Origin: Ruminococcaceae bacterium Marseille-P2935
GTDB lineage: Bacteria > Bacillota > Clostridia > Oscillospirales > Ruminococcaceae
Length of the DNA: 64,000 bases
Direction of reading: 5' to 3'
NCBI GenBank assembly: GCA_900104565.1
Contig: LT629952.1
Coordinates: 868,001-932,000, forward strand
Numbering within the stretch: position 1 is the stretch's first letter; every line of letters starts with the position of its first letter. The position numbers and the translations under genes were made by a program. The notes below the pieces were generated by a model. It was not told the origin of the DNA and ran no database searches. It saw only the letters and a list, made by a program, of their open reading frames with translations. Shown piece by piece: positions 34,649 to 43,988 of the stretch.

Positions 34649-35776
34649 TCAGGCTTCTTTTTCCAACAATTTCATAATTTCATCATAAATTCTCTTGTTG
34701 GAGTCTACTACTGCAATGGAGGAAGCGTTCTTACCAAGGGTTTTCAGGCGCATAGGGTCAGCTGTCAGCTGCTTTACAAGCTCCACCAGTTTTGGCCCGG
34801 TCAGGTCTTTTTCTTCCATTACCACGGCTGCGTTAGCATTCTGTAAAACCATTGCGTTGCGGTACTGATGATTTTCAGCCACATTGGGTGACGGAATCAA
34901 AATAGACGCTCTGCCGGCTGCTTCCAGCTCGCTTAAGGTAATGGCTCCAGCCCTGCAGATTACCAGGTCGGCAGCCGCCAGGCACTGGGGCATATCGTCA
35001 ATATATTCACGAATATCCAGATGGGGATTCCCTTCAAAACGGACTCCTTTTTCCTTCAGAAGCCGTGGAAACAGCTCGGTGCCATACGACCCAGTAGCAT
35101 GGATATGGTGAATATTCTGCTCCCCTTTATGCCATGCAACAACGTCGGCAATCGATTCGTTTACCCGTTGGGCACCCAAACTGCCGCCAAAACTTAAAAG
35201 GCAGATTCGTTCGCCTACCCCTAGCTGCTTACGGGCTTTTAAACGGTCAGCAAACAGCACGTCCTCCCGCACCGGATTGCCGGTGAGCACTGTTTTGGCT
35301 TGAGGGGCTAAGTACGGCTTGGCGGCATCAACCGCTAAAAGTACTCTGTCCACATATTTGGAAAGCAACTTGGTGGTAACCCCTGGAAAAGCGTTTTGTT
35401 CCTGGGTCACCGTTTTAATTCCCATTTGAGCCGCTTTGCGCAGCACAGGGCCGGTAACATAGCCGCCGGTGCCAATTACAATATCTGGTTTAAAATCTTC
35501 TATAATTTTACGGCAACGTCCGCCGCAGGTACCCAAGTAAAATACCGCCTGAACGTTGTTGACAATATTATGCAGGGTTAGCCGCCGCTGAAACCCCAAT
35601 ATTTTTACCGGGGTGAAATCAAACCCCGCTTTGGGCACCAGCCGTGCCTCCATATGGTCGGGGTTCCCTGCAAACAAGATCTGAGCATCCGGCTGATGTT
35701 CCCGAATATAAGCTGCTACCGAAATAGCCGGGTTAATATGCCCTGCAGTACCCCCGCACGCAAATAAATATCTCAT
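34649..35776 (-). CDS. murG: UDP-GlcNAc:lipid I transferase MurG
   Basis: A 375-residue GT28-family glycosyltransferase that turns lipid I into lipid II at the inner membrane face. It has the glycine-rich loops FACGGTAGHINPAIS near residue 9 and GTGGYVTGPVLRKAA near 100, and the donor-site motif ICRAGAITLSELEAAGRASILIPSP near 265. It follows ftsW by 6 bases in the dcw cluster. Length and motifs are normal. Confidence 0.96.
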   Translation of the reverse strand: MRYLFACGGTAGHINPAISVAAYIREHQPDAQILFAGNPDHMEARLVPKAGFDFTPVKILGFQRRLTLHNIVNNVQAVFYLGTCGGRCRKIIEDFKPDIVIGTGGYVTGPVLRKAAQMGIKTVTQEQNAFPGVTTKLLSKYVDRVLLAVDAAKPYLAPQAKTVLTGNPVREDVLFADRLKARKQLGVGERICLLSFGGSLGAQRVNESIADVVAWHKGEQNIHHIHATGSYGTELFPRLLKEKGVRFEGNPHLDIREYIDDMPQCLAAADLVICRAGAITLSELEAAGRASILIPSPNVAENHQYRNAMVLQNANAAVVMEEKDLTGPKLVELVKQLTADPMRLKTLGKNASSIAVVDSNKRIYDEIMKLLEKEA

Positions 35777-35782
35777 GGCTGT

Positions 35783-36958
35783 CTACTCCTTTTCTAGTGA
35801 GGTATGCCGGGAAACCGACAGGATAACCCCCATCTCTCCCAACAGCATCAAAAGCGCCGTACCCCCATAAGAAAAGAATGGCAGACTGATGCCGGTATTG
35901 GGTATGGTGTTGGTTACTACCATAATATTTAAAATTGCCTGAATCCCCACCTGGGTTGTAAGCCCAATGGCAATTAATGCGCCAAACCGGTCTTTTGCCC
36001 GGGCGGCTATCACATAGCCGCGCCATACTAAAAGTGCAAACAGCACCACAATCAGGGCCGCGCCAATAAAACCAAGTTCTTCGCAGACAATAGCAAACAC
36101 AAAGTCATTCTGAGGCTCGGGCAGATAAAGATATTTCTGCCTGGAATTTCCAATTCCTACCCCCATCAGCCCGCCTGAACCAATGGCGTAGAGGGACTGG
36201 ATGGTTTGAAACCCTTTTCCTTTTGCGTCTGAGAAAGGGTCGAGCCAATAAGCCAAACGGCTGGATGCATAGGAGATAACTCCTGGAATTAAGGTAATGC
36301 CAATCAGTGCGATAACCCCCACAATACCAGCAGTAACAAACCATTTGGCGTCAGCTCCGCCCACAAAAATAAGCGTCGCAGCAATGATACCTATCAGAAT
36401 TGTACCCGACAGGTGAGGTTGCATCATCATAAGGCCTGCCACAATGCCATATAGTACGGCAAAAGGCAAAATACCTGTTTTTAATTTTTTCATGTTATTA
36501 TAGTTATGAGAGATAATATGGGCAAACAGAATAACAATTGCAAATTTTGCAATTTCTGACGGCTGAAAGGTACCGCCTGCCGGAAGTATAATCCATCTCT
36601 TTGCATTATTGATCTCTGGCATAAAAAGCACAACAACCAGCAGCACAATACACAACCCGTAAATAAGCCAGGCAAACCTATGAAAAATATGGTAGTCTAC
36701 CAATGAAGCTGCAAACATGGCGACAACGCCAACTGCTGCAAAAATCAGCTGGCTGGTAATATATTTAAAGCTGTTGCCTTCATAGTAATATGCATTTGCA
36801 TAGCTGGCCGAAAAGAGCATGATCAGCCCAATGGTAAGAAGCAAAAGCACCAGAACGGCAAAGGGCAGGTCAATTCCTCCGCGCTGAATACGCACCGCTT
36901 TCGCTTTCGCCTGTGGCGAGCGCTTCGGCTCGCTTTTCTTCGTGGATTTCAGTTTCAT
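35783..36958 (-). CDS. ftsW: SEDS-family peptidoglycan polymerase FtsW (SpoVE-like)
   Basis: A 391-residue polytopic membrane protein with about ten helices that polymerises glycan strands from lipid II with its partner PBP. The N-terminus is basic (KLKSTKKSEPKRSPQAKAKA). Conserved segments are PAGGTFQPSEIAKFAIVI, MMQPHLSGTILI and QNDFVFAIVCEELGFIG, which bear the catalytic Asp and neighbours. It could serve vegetative division, sporulation (SpoVE) or both, since no second copy is seen here. murD, which usually precedes it, is absent. Confidence 0.93.
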   Translation of the reverse strand: MKLKSTKKSEPKRSPQAKAKAVRIQRGGIDLPFAVLVLLLLTIGLIMLFSASYANAYYYEGNSFKYITSQLIFAAVGVVAMFAASLVDYHIFHRFAWLIYGLCIVLLVVVLFMPEINNAKRWIILPAGGTFQPSEIAKFAIVILFAHIISHNYNNMKKLKTGILPFAVLYGIVAGLMMMQPHLSGTILIGIIAATLIFVGGADAKWFVTAGIVGVIALIGITLIPGVISYASSRLAYWLDPFSDAKGKGFQTIQSLYAIGSGGLMGVGIGNSRQKYLYLPEPQNDFVFAIVCEELGFIGAALIVVLFALLVWRGYVIAARAKDRFGALIAIGLTTQVGIQAILNIMVVTNTIPNTGISLPFFSYGGTALLMLLGEMGVILSVSRHTSLEKE

Positions 36959-37132
36959 TCACCCTTTCCGCCAGTTCTCAAAACAGGCCAAACACGCTTT
37001 AATAATTCTGCCCGCTTTACAGGAGTACATTTTATTTGCAACAAATTCCAAATATTCCGCTGTTTTTACACAATAGCGGCGCTAAACCTATGTGAATGGC
37101 CTGCTATCGCACAAGCTTTATTCAAAACAGCT

Positions 37133-38143
37133 TTACGAAACCATCATGGTACCAACAATGCCCAGCACCGCAAACACCGCTGTTATTAAAACAAATACCG
37201 TAACAATTTTCACTTCACTCCAGCCAGACAATTCAAAATGATGATGAATAGGGCTCATTTTAAAAATCCGCTTCCCTGTTGTTTTAAAGCTGATCACCTG
37301 CAGAATGACCGAAAATGCTTCTATTAGGTAAATAATACCTACAAAGAACCATAACACTGGCAACCCAATTGCAAAGCAAAGAGCCACGATCATACCGCCT
37401 AAAAACAGAGAACCCGTATCACCCATAAAGGTCTTGGCGGGGTAAAAGTTCCAAACCAAAAAGCCCAGGCAGCCCCCGGCCAATGCAATGGAAACCAGCC
37501 CACTGGCTGCAAAGCTTAAAATACCCGAAATGATACACAGGGCAAGGCTGGCGGTAAAGGTAACCGAGCCGGCCAACCCATCAATTCCATCCGTCAGGTT
37601 GGTGGCGTTTACCGCGCCTACAATCAAAATCATGGCAAAAATGTAATAAAAAATACCAATATCCCATTGCCCTATAAAGGGGATTACCAATGTGGTGGAA
37701 CGGTCACCGTACAAATACATGGCAAGCAGGTAAAGCGCAGCTATTGTAATTTGTGATACCAATTTTTGTGTGACGGTTAAGCCAAGGTTGCGTTTTTTTA
37801 CAACCTTAATGTAATCATCAATAAAGCCTGTAAACCCATAAGCAAGCGCCATGATGACACCGGCAATCATACGTATGGTGTAAATACTTCCTGCCCCGTC
37901 AAAAAGCCTTCCTCCCTGGGCAGAGAAGATAATCAGGCCGGTTATTATGGCAATCAGACTGCCGACAATAAACATAATTCCGCCCATGGTTGGCGTTCCC
38001 TGTTTGTTCTTATGCCAGGAAGGGCCAATATCTAAAATGGTTTGGCCATATTTCAGTTTGTGCAAAAAAGGCACCAGCCATACACCCAACAAAGCCGAAA
38101 CACCAAATGCTATTATGGCTGTTATTATTGCAGATATACCCAT
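37133..38143 (-). CDS. mraY: Phospho-MurNAc-pentapeptide translocase MraY
   Basis: A 336-residue membrane enzyme with ten helices that makes lipid I from UDP-MurNAc-pentapeptide and undecaprenyl phosphate. Catalytic motifs are FTGFIDDYIKVVKKRN near residue 103, VNATNLTDGIDGLAG near 180, and FMGDTGSLFLGG near 237. The loop PIHHHFELSGWSE near the end is diagnostic. The ribosome site GAGGAGTG is inside the end of murF, 6 bases upstream. The 174 bases after it, where murD would sit, hold no gene. Confidence 0.96.
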   Translation of the reverse strand: MGISAIITAIIAFGVSALLGVWLVPFLHKLKYGQTILDIGPSWHKNKQGTPTMGGIMFIVGSLIAIITGLIIFSAQGGRLFDGAGSIYTIRMIAGVIMALAYGFTGFIDDYIKVVKKRNLGLTVTQKLVSQITIAALYLLAMYLYGDRSTTLVIPFIGQWDIGIFYYIFAMILIVGAVNATNLTDGIDGLAGSVTFTASLALCIISGILSFAASGLVSIALAGGCLGFLVWNFYPAKTFMGDTGSLFLGGMIVALCFAIGLPVLWFFVGIIYLIEAFSVILQVISFKTTGKRIFKMSPIHHHFELSGWSEVKIVTVFVLITAVFAVLGIVGTMMVS

Positions 38144-38149
38144 ATTTTG

Positions 38150-39505
38150 CTAACACTCCTCATAGATCCGGCGAATCGCCTCTTCCAATTTCATACCTCT
38201 GCTGCCTTTAAACCAAACCATATCATCCGGTTTTATCTGTTTTTTCAGTTCTTCCACCAAAGCATATTTTTCTGAATAATGCAGGGCGTTCAGCCCGGCC
38301 TGCCGGGCTCCCCGGACATATTCCACTGCCTGGGGCCCATATGCCAGCAAAAGGTCGACCCCATGTGACGCCGCAAATTTCCCCACTTCATAATGAGACT
38401 GCTCAGAAATCGTTCCAAGCTCCAGCATGTCGGCCAGTACAAGAATTTTTTTTCCCCTGCAGGCGCATTCCCCGAAGGTAATAATTGCCGCCCGCATAGA
38501 ATCCGGGCTGGCATTGTAACAATCCTCCACCACCGTAAAACCGTGGAAGGGCACCATTTTTTGCCGCATTCCCGATGACTGGAATCTGCTCAGTGCTGCT
38601 GCCGCCGCTTCCGGATGCATTCCCATCTGTAGGCCAACGCAAAAGGCCGCCAATGCATTTTGCACATTGTGGCGCCCAATGCAGGGAATTTTAGCCCGTA
38701 CGCTCCGGCCGCCCCAGCAGATGGAAAACTCGGTTGCGTCCTCCTGCTGCTCCAGTTCTTTTGCCACTACATTACAGCGCATATTTTCCATTCCATAGGT
38801 CACAACCCGAAGACGGGGCTCCTGGACGGTGCGCAGCAGATCGTTATCGCCGCATAAAATCAGTGGGGCACCATCCGCCATGCCTTTTACCAGTTCCATC
38901 TTAGCTTTTAAAATGTTTTCCCGGCTTCCCAGCGCCTCCATGTGGGAAACACCAATATTTGTAATCACCCCAATATCCGGCAGGGCCGCCAGGGCAAGTT
39001 CTTCAATCTCTCCAAACCCGCTCATTCCCATCTCTACCACGGCAGCCTGGGTGGTCTCCTCTATCTGGAGCAGGGTTTTAGGTAAACCAATTTCATTATT
39101 CAAATTGCCTTCGGTCTTAATTGTATCAAATTGGGAGGAAAGTACTGCATAGATCATCTCTTTGGTTGAGGTTTTTCCCACACTTCCCGTAACTGCCACC
39201 ACCTTTGCCCGCAGCTGCTGGCGATAACAGCGTGCAGCGTCCAATAGGGCTTTTCCGGTATCTTTTACATAAATTACCCTGTCTGCCGGGTAATCCCCTT
39301 GTTTGTGGGCCACCGCAAAAGCTGCCCCCTGGCTTAACGCCGAATTTATGTAGGCGTGGCCGTCAAACCGTTCCCCCTCCAAAGCAATAAAGAGGCATCC
39401 GGGCGTGATAGCTCTTGAATCGGTCGAAATTGCATGGACTACTCCATCATGGCGGGTAGCCGCACCCATTGCCTCTTCCAACCGGCTGATCTGCAGTTCC
39501 TTCAA
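38150..39505 (-). CDS. murF: UDP-MurNAc-tripeptide:D-Ala-D-Ala ligase MurF
   Basis: A 451-residue ATP-dependent ligase that adds the D-Ala-D-Ala dipeptide, completing the pentapeptide precursor. The ATP loop is AVTGSVGKTSTKEMIYAVL near residue 108; EGNLNNEIGLPKTLL and VEMGMSGFGEIE are MurF-type motifs, and DCYNASPDSMRAAI near 335 lies in the C-terminal domain. It follows murE by 20 bases. Confidence 0.95.
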   Translation of the reverse strand: MKELQISRLEEAMGAATRHDGVVHAISTDSRAITPGCLFIALEGERFDGHAYINSALSQGAAFAVAHKQGDYPADRVIYVKDTGKALLDAARCYRQQLRAKVVAVTGSVGKTSTKEMIYAVLSSQFDTIKTEGNLNNEIGLPKTLLQIEETTQAAVVEMGMSGFGEIEELALAALPDIGVITNIGVSHMEALGSRENILKAKMELVKGMADGAPLILCGDNDLLRTVQEPRLRVVTYGMENMRCNVVAKELEQQEDATEFSICWGGRSVRAKIPCIGRHNVQNALAAFCVGLQMGMHPEAAAAALSRFQSSGMRQKMVPFHGFTVVEDCYNASPDSMRAAIITFGECACRGKKILVLADMLELGTISEQSHYEVGKFAASHGVDLLLAYGPQAVEYVRGARQAGLNALHYSEKYALVEELKKQIKPDDMVWFKGSRGMKLEEAIRRIYEEC

Positions 39506-39525
39506 ACAAATCCCCTCATTTACGG

Positions 39526-40971
39526 TTATTTTTCTTCCTCTTGGTCCAAGTTAAGCAGTTTGCGTACAATAACCTTCTCATCAAAATAAATTGTACCAAA
39601 CCGCAGCACCTGATAATCTTCGTGCCCCTTGCCCAATAACAAAATCATATCATCCTTTTGCGCATGTTGCAACGCCCACTCAATTGCCGCATAACGGTCT
39701 ACAATTACCTCATGGGGCGTATCGTGCTGCAAAAGGCCCGGCAGAGCGTCGTTTACGATCTGCTGTGGGTCTTCATCACGCGGATTATCAGAGGTTAGAA
39801 TGGCAAAATTTGCCAGGCGGGAAGCAATTTCCCCCATCTTGGGTCGTTTGGTTCGATCGCGGTTACCGGCGCAGCCAAACAGCGCTACCACACGTCCTGG
39901 TGCAAATTCCTTTACTGCGGTTAAAATCTTTTCTAATCCATCGGGAGAATGCGCATAATCCCGTATAACAGTAAAGTCCCCATGATAAAGTACTTCAAAA
40001 CGTCCGCTGACCCCATGGCAGCTTTCCAGGCCGGCTGTTACTTCCTCTAGTGTAAAGCCAAGGCCCAGGCAACAAACTGCTGCAGCCATAGCGTTAGACA
40101 CCGAAAAAGTTCCCGGCATACAAAATTTGACACGGGTGATCACATGGTTGCCAACCAGCGCAAACTGGCTGCCAGCAGCTGTAATCTTAATACTTTTTGC
40201 GGTATAATCAGCGTTATCACTGCCGGTAGAAAAAGTCTGAACCGGGCATGGAACCTCTGCCGCCAGCCTTCTGCCATACTCATCATCCATATTGATTACT
40301 GCAAAATCACACAGGTCAAACAGTTTCTTTTTAGCTTGGTAATAGTTTTCCATGGTGATATGATAGTCCAAATGATCCTGAGTCAGGTTGGTAAATACAC
40401 CGCAAACAAAATGGCAGCCAGCCAGGCGGTGCTGATCTAAAGCGTGACTGGAGGTTTCCATTACTACATATTCACAGCCTGCCTGCGCCATGCGCAGAAA
40501 CATTGACTGCAGCTGCATGGGGTCCGGCGTTGTGTATTTGGCAGGAATGGTCATATCATCAATTTCATTTTGTATGGTTCCAATCAGTCCAACTTTTTTG
40601 CCGCAGCCTTCCAGCACCTGCTTAATCACATTGGTAATGGTCGTTTTGCCGTTGGTGCCTGTAACGCCAATCAGCTTCATTCCGCGGGAAGGATTGCCAA
40701 AATAGTTGGCACAAATTACCCCATAGGCAGCTCTGGTATTTTCTACGATTACCTGTTGGGGCAGGCCAAGGTCTTTTTCGGTTACAACTGCAGCTGCGCC
40801 TTCCTGAAGGGCGGCGCCGGCGTGTTCATGGCCATCAAATTTCAGGCCTTTAATACAAATATACAGGCATCCTGGTTCAATCTGTCTGGAATCGGATGTT
40901 GGGATTGTAATTTCTATGTCATTTAACGGGGTGCTGTAGGAAATTCCATCCAAAAGTTGGTGTAATTTCAT
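39526..40971 (-). CDS. murE: UDP-MurNAc-dipeptide:meso-DAP ligase MurE
   Basis: A 481-residue ligase that adds the third amino acid to the stem peptide. The ATP loop is VTGTNGKTTITNVI near residue 110; TTPDPMQLQSM and VMETSSHALDQHRLAG are conserved MurE segments. The specificity motif near residue 408 is DNPRDEDP, the DNPR type of enzymes that use meso-diaminopimelate rather than lysine. The cell wall is therefore probably of the meso-DAP type, as usual in Clostridia. Confidence 0.94.
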   Translation of the reverse strand: MKLHQLLDGISYSTPLNDIEITIPTSDSRQIEPGCLYICIKGLKFDGHEHAGAALQEGAAAVVTEKDLGLPQQVIVENTRAAYGVICANYFGNPSRGMKLIGVTGTNGKTTITNVIKQVLEGCGKKVGLIGTIQNEIDDMTIPAKYTTPDPMQLQSMFLRMAQAGCEYVVMETSSHALDQHRLAGCHFVCGVFTNLTQDHLDYHITMENYYQAKKKLFDLCDFAVINMDDEYGRRLAAEVPCPVQTFSTGSDNADYTAKSIKITAAGSQFALVGNHVITRVKFCMPGTFSVSNAMAAAVCCLGLGFTLEEVTAGLESCHGVSGRFEVLYHGDFTVIRDYAHSPDGLEKILTAVKEFAPGRVVALFGCAGNRDRTKRPKMGEIASRLANFAILTSDNPRDEDPQQIVNDALPGLLQHDTPHEVIVDRYAAIEWALQHAQKDDMILLLGKGHEDYQVLRFGTIYFDEKVIVRKLLNLDQEEEK

Positions 40972-41074
40972 TCTTTCCCTCCTCCAGCTGTCAAAAATGC
41001 TTTATAAGGTTAGTGTTGCTATGTATTCTGCCGGCTATTCGTTTTACTTTAAACTTGTTCCAAATTGAAACAGC

Positions 41075-43324
41075 TTACGAATCGTTATTCCCATCTGTTT
41101 CGATGTTTGACCGGGGCGCAAAGTAAATGGTCACTACCGATCCCGGTTCCAGTTCAGTATCCGGGTCTGGCTCTTGGCGTATTACGGTAGTGCCCTGCTC
41201 GGCAACACTTTGATCGACCTGTACGTTAAACCCAGAATTCACGATTGCCCGGTTAGCCTGCTGCGCTGTCATACCAATGACATTTGGTACCTGAGATTTT
41301 GTGGTAGCGCTTTCGTCGTCCGTATAGAGAATAACAGTTGAACCGGTGGGAACTACGTTTTGTGTTTCTGGTATCTGTTTTACAACCGTTGTGCCATTTC
41401 CGATAATGCGGGTATTTAGTTTAAGCTGGGTCAATTTTGCCTGAGCGTCATGGGGTTTATATCCAATCAGGTACGGTACGGTGGCTTCTTTTACTGCCAG
41501 CTCTGCTTCGGTAAACTGCTGCTCTATACCAAGATAAGGCAGAACCTCCTGCAAAATAGCGCCGACTACCGGTGCCGCAATGGTAGAACCGTAAGCATTT
41601 TGCAGCTGTGGCTGATCCAGCAGCACCAGCACCGCAATCTCGGGGTCGTCCATGGGGGCTATTCCGCAGAAGGACAGGATCAGTGGTTTTACCTCGCCTT
41701 CCTGCTGTACAGTATCCAACTTTTCAGAAGTACCGGTTTTGCCCCCAATGCGGTATCCGGGAATCTGGGCATTTTTACCAGAACCTTCTTTTACAACCAT
41801 TTCAGTCAGGTAACGTATGGTTGCAGAGGTCTCCTCTGAAATCACCTGCCGTTTAACCGTTGGCTGAACAGTTGAAATAATATTTCCATCCGCATCTAAA
41901 ACCTGTTTCACAATATGGGGCTGCATCAGTTTTCCGCCGTTTATAGATGCAGAAATTGCGGTGATCAGCTGCAGCGGGGTAACCTTAAAGGTTTGGCCGA
42001 AGGAGGTACTAGCCACCTCAACCTCATAATTCATCAAACGGCTCTTGGAATGGTAGATGCTGTCTGCCTCGCCCGGCAGGTCCACCCCTGTTGGTTTGGT
42101 TAGACCAAATGCATCAAAGTAATCATAAAGCTTTTCGCCGCCCAGACGGGCGCCGATCATCATAAAGGCAGGGTTACAGGAATTCATCATGGCTTCGGTA
42201 AAATTCTGTGAGCCATGGCCGCCGTTTTTCCAGCAGTGAATAGTACGCCCTCCTACCTGATGGTAACCAGGGCAGTAAAAGGTGGAGTTAAGCGATACAA
42301 CACCTGCTTCCAGGGCAGAAGACGCAGTGATTATTTTAAAAACCGACCCAGGCTCATAAGGGTCCATAATAGCCTTGTTTCGCCACTGATCATATTGGGC
42401 CTGTTTCAGCGCCTCCACATATTCTTGGGTGCCCTTCTGTAATTCATCCAGCTGTGCCTGTATGCGCGGGTCCCCAATTTCGTTTGGATTATTTGGGTCA
42501 AAATCCGGCTCGTTGGCCAAAGCCAAAATTTCTCCGGTATTTACATCCATGACAATACCGACGGCACGGCTGCGGACATCATGCTCAATCACCGCAAGTT
42601 CCAGGTTTTTTTCTACAATGTGCTGTATGGTTTCATCAATGGTCAGTACCAGACTGTTTCCATCCTTGGCCTCATACATTTCCTGGTAACGGAACGGCAT
42701 ATCGGTGCCCCAGGCATTTTTAGACGCTACCACTTTGCCGGGAGTGCCGCTGAGCGTCTTATCGTAATAAGCCTCAAGTCCGTAGGCTCCATGATTTTCA
42801 CTGCCGGTAAAACCAAGCACTGTCGCTGCCAAATCCCCGTAAGGGTAATACCGCTTGGTATCTTCCTCCATATGTACACCCTTCAGGTTATTGTCGGTGA
42901 TGAACTGATTGATTTCATCAAACTGTTCCTTTTCCACCTTTTGCTTTATAATTTCATAATAACTTCCGGTTTTTTTCGTTTTTTCTAAAATTTTGTCTTC
43001 ATCCACCTCTAAAATTTTAGAAAGACCCGCAGCAATTTTTGCCGCTTCTTCGGCATTTTTTATATCAGCCGGGGAGATAAAAACGGTCCAAACATTTGCA
43101 CTTTTTGCTAACACCTTTTGATTGCGGTCGTAAATGGTACCGCGGTTGGCATTAATTGTTGTAGAGCGCAGCTGTTGTTTAATTGCTCTGGTCTGCCATT
43201 CCTCGGCATTGACCACCTGCAGAAAAAAAAGTCGCCCGATCACCACAATAAAACCGAAGCAAATCAGAATTGCGCCGACTAAAATCATGCGTTTTTTCAT
43301 TTGATTGGTTGGAAATTTTGGCAT
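41075..43324 (-). CDS. Class B penicillin-binding protein with two PASTA domains (FtsI/SpoVD-like)
   Basis: A 749-residue transpeptidase that crosslinks septal peptidoglycan with FtsW. It has one N-terminal membrane helix (about 14-36), a dimerisation domain, then the transpeptidase domain with PGSVFKI (active Ser), SCN in MNSCNPAF, and KTGTSEK. Two C-terminal PASTA domains follow (VPYLIGYKPHDAQAKL and VPNVIGMTAQQANRAI). PASTA repeats occur in both PBP2x-type division proteins and SpoVD, so either role is possible. It sits between ftsL and murE. Confidence 0.95.
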   Translation of the reverse strand: MPKFPTNQMKKRMILVGAILICFGFIVVIGRLFFLQVVNAEEWQTRAIKQQLRSTTINANRGTIYDRNQKVLAKSANVWTVFISPADIKNAEEAAKIAAGLSKILEVDEDKILEKTKKTGSYYEIIKQKVEKEQFDEINQFITDNNLKGVHMEEDTKRYYPYGDLAATVLGFTGSENHGAYGLEAYYDKTLSGTPGKVVASKNAWGTDMPFRYQEMYEAKDGNSLVLTIDETIQHIVEKNLELAVIEHDVRSRAVGIVMDVNTGEILALANEPDFDPNNPNEIGDPRIQAQLDELQKGTQEYVEALKQAQYDQWRNKAIMDPYEPGSVFKIITASSALEAGVVSLNSTFYCPGYHQVGGRTIHCWKNGGHGSQNFTEAMMNSCNPAFMMIGARLGGEKLYDYFDAFGLTKPTGVDLPGEADSIYHSKSRLMNYEVEVASTSFGQTFKVTPLQLITAISASINGGKLMQPHIVKQVLDADGNIISTVQPTVKRQVISEETSATIRYLTEMVVKEGSGKNAQIPGYRIGGKTGTSEKLDTVQQEGEVKPLILSFCGIAPMDDPEIAVLVLLDQPQLQNAYGSTIAAPVVGAILQEVLPYLGIEQQFTEAELAVKEATVPYLIGYKPHDAQAKLTQLKLNTRIIGNGTTVVKQIPETQNVVPTGSTVILYTDDESATTKSQVPNVIGMTAQQANRAIVNSGFNVQVDQSVAEQGTTVIRQEPDPDTELEPGSVVTIYFAPRSNIETDGNNDS

Positions 43325-43435
43325 CTTTGGGCCTCCTGTAGGATATATGGTCAGATTTTGTAACTTCTGCTAAAAACAAACCAAGAGCTAAGATAGTTGT
43401 ATATCATTAGCCCTTATCACATTGTAATAGATATT

Positions 43436-43939
43436 TTATTTTTTTGTTATATATGCCATTACATTGTCAAACCATGCCTCAAGTTTGTCCAAAAGGTTAG
43501 GTTCGCCGGTTTGTGCTAATTCAATTTTATCGCCTTCGCTAAGGTTTACATATTCAATTTGATCTTGTTCTATTTTGGAAAGCCCCAAATTAACAGTTGC
43601 GTATTCCTCAACATTTCTAAGGGAAAGCTTGCTCTCCAGTTCTGCAGCCAGCCGGCCGTTTTCACTTTTTAGCTCCTTAAGCTCTTTGCTGGCCATATTG
43701 ATGCTTTCTCCAACCTCGGTAAGTACCGCCCGGGTATATACTACCGTAGCTGCCACGGTGACAAGTGCTATGGCACAAAAAGCCACTTTAAACATGGCCA
43801 GCATTCTTTTTGTCTTTGCCTTTGCCCGGGTGCTTGTTTTTACAACCTTAAGCTGTGGTTGCTGGTGCTGTTGGGGTTTCACACGGGGTGCTGTTTGTTC
43901 AAACCGGGAAAGATCATATGCTGCGCCGGACTGTGTCAT
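43436..43939 (-). CDS. ftsL: FtsL-like cell division protein
   Basis: A 167-residue bitopic protein with a basic cytoplasmic N-terminus (TRAKAKTKRM), a membrane helix at about 47-68 (FKVAFCAIALVTVAATVVY), and an extracellular coiled coil (MASKELKELKSENGRLAAELE) typical of FtsL/DivIC. A hydrophilic tail completes it. The name rests mainly on topology and position between rsmH and the PBP, since FtsL sequence is poorly conserved. Confidence 0.82.
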   Translation of the reverse strand: MTQSGAAYDLSRFEQTAPRVKPQQHQQPQLKVVKTSTRAKAKTKRMLAMFKVAFCAIALVTVAATVVYTRAVLTEVGESINMASKELKELKSENGRLAAELESKLSLRNVEEYATVNLGLSKIEQDQIEYVNLSEGDKIELAQTGEPNLLDKLEAWFDNVMAYITKK

Positions 43940-43988
43940 AGATTCATCCCACCTTTTCTTTCACTTCGTTTTACTGTTCTATTTTTTA

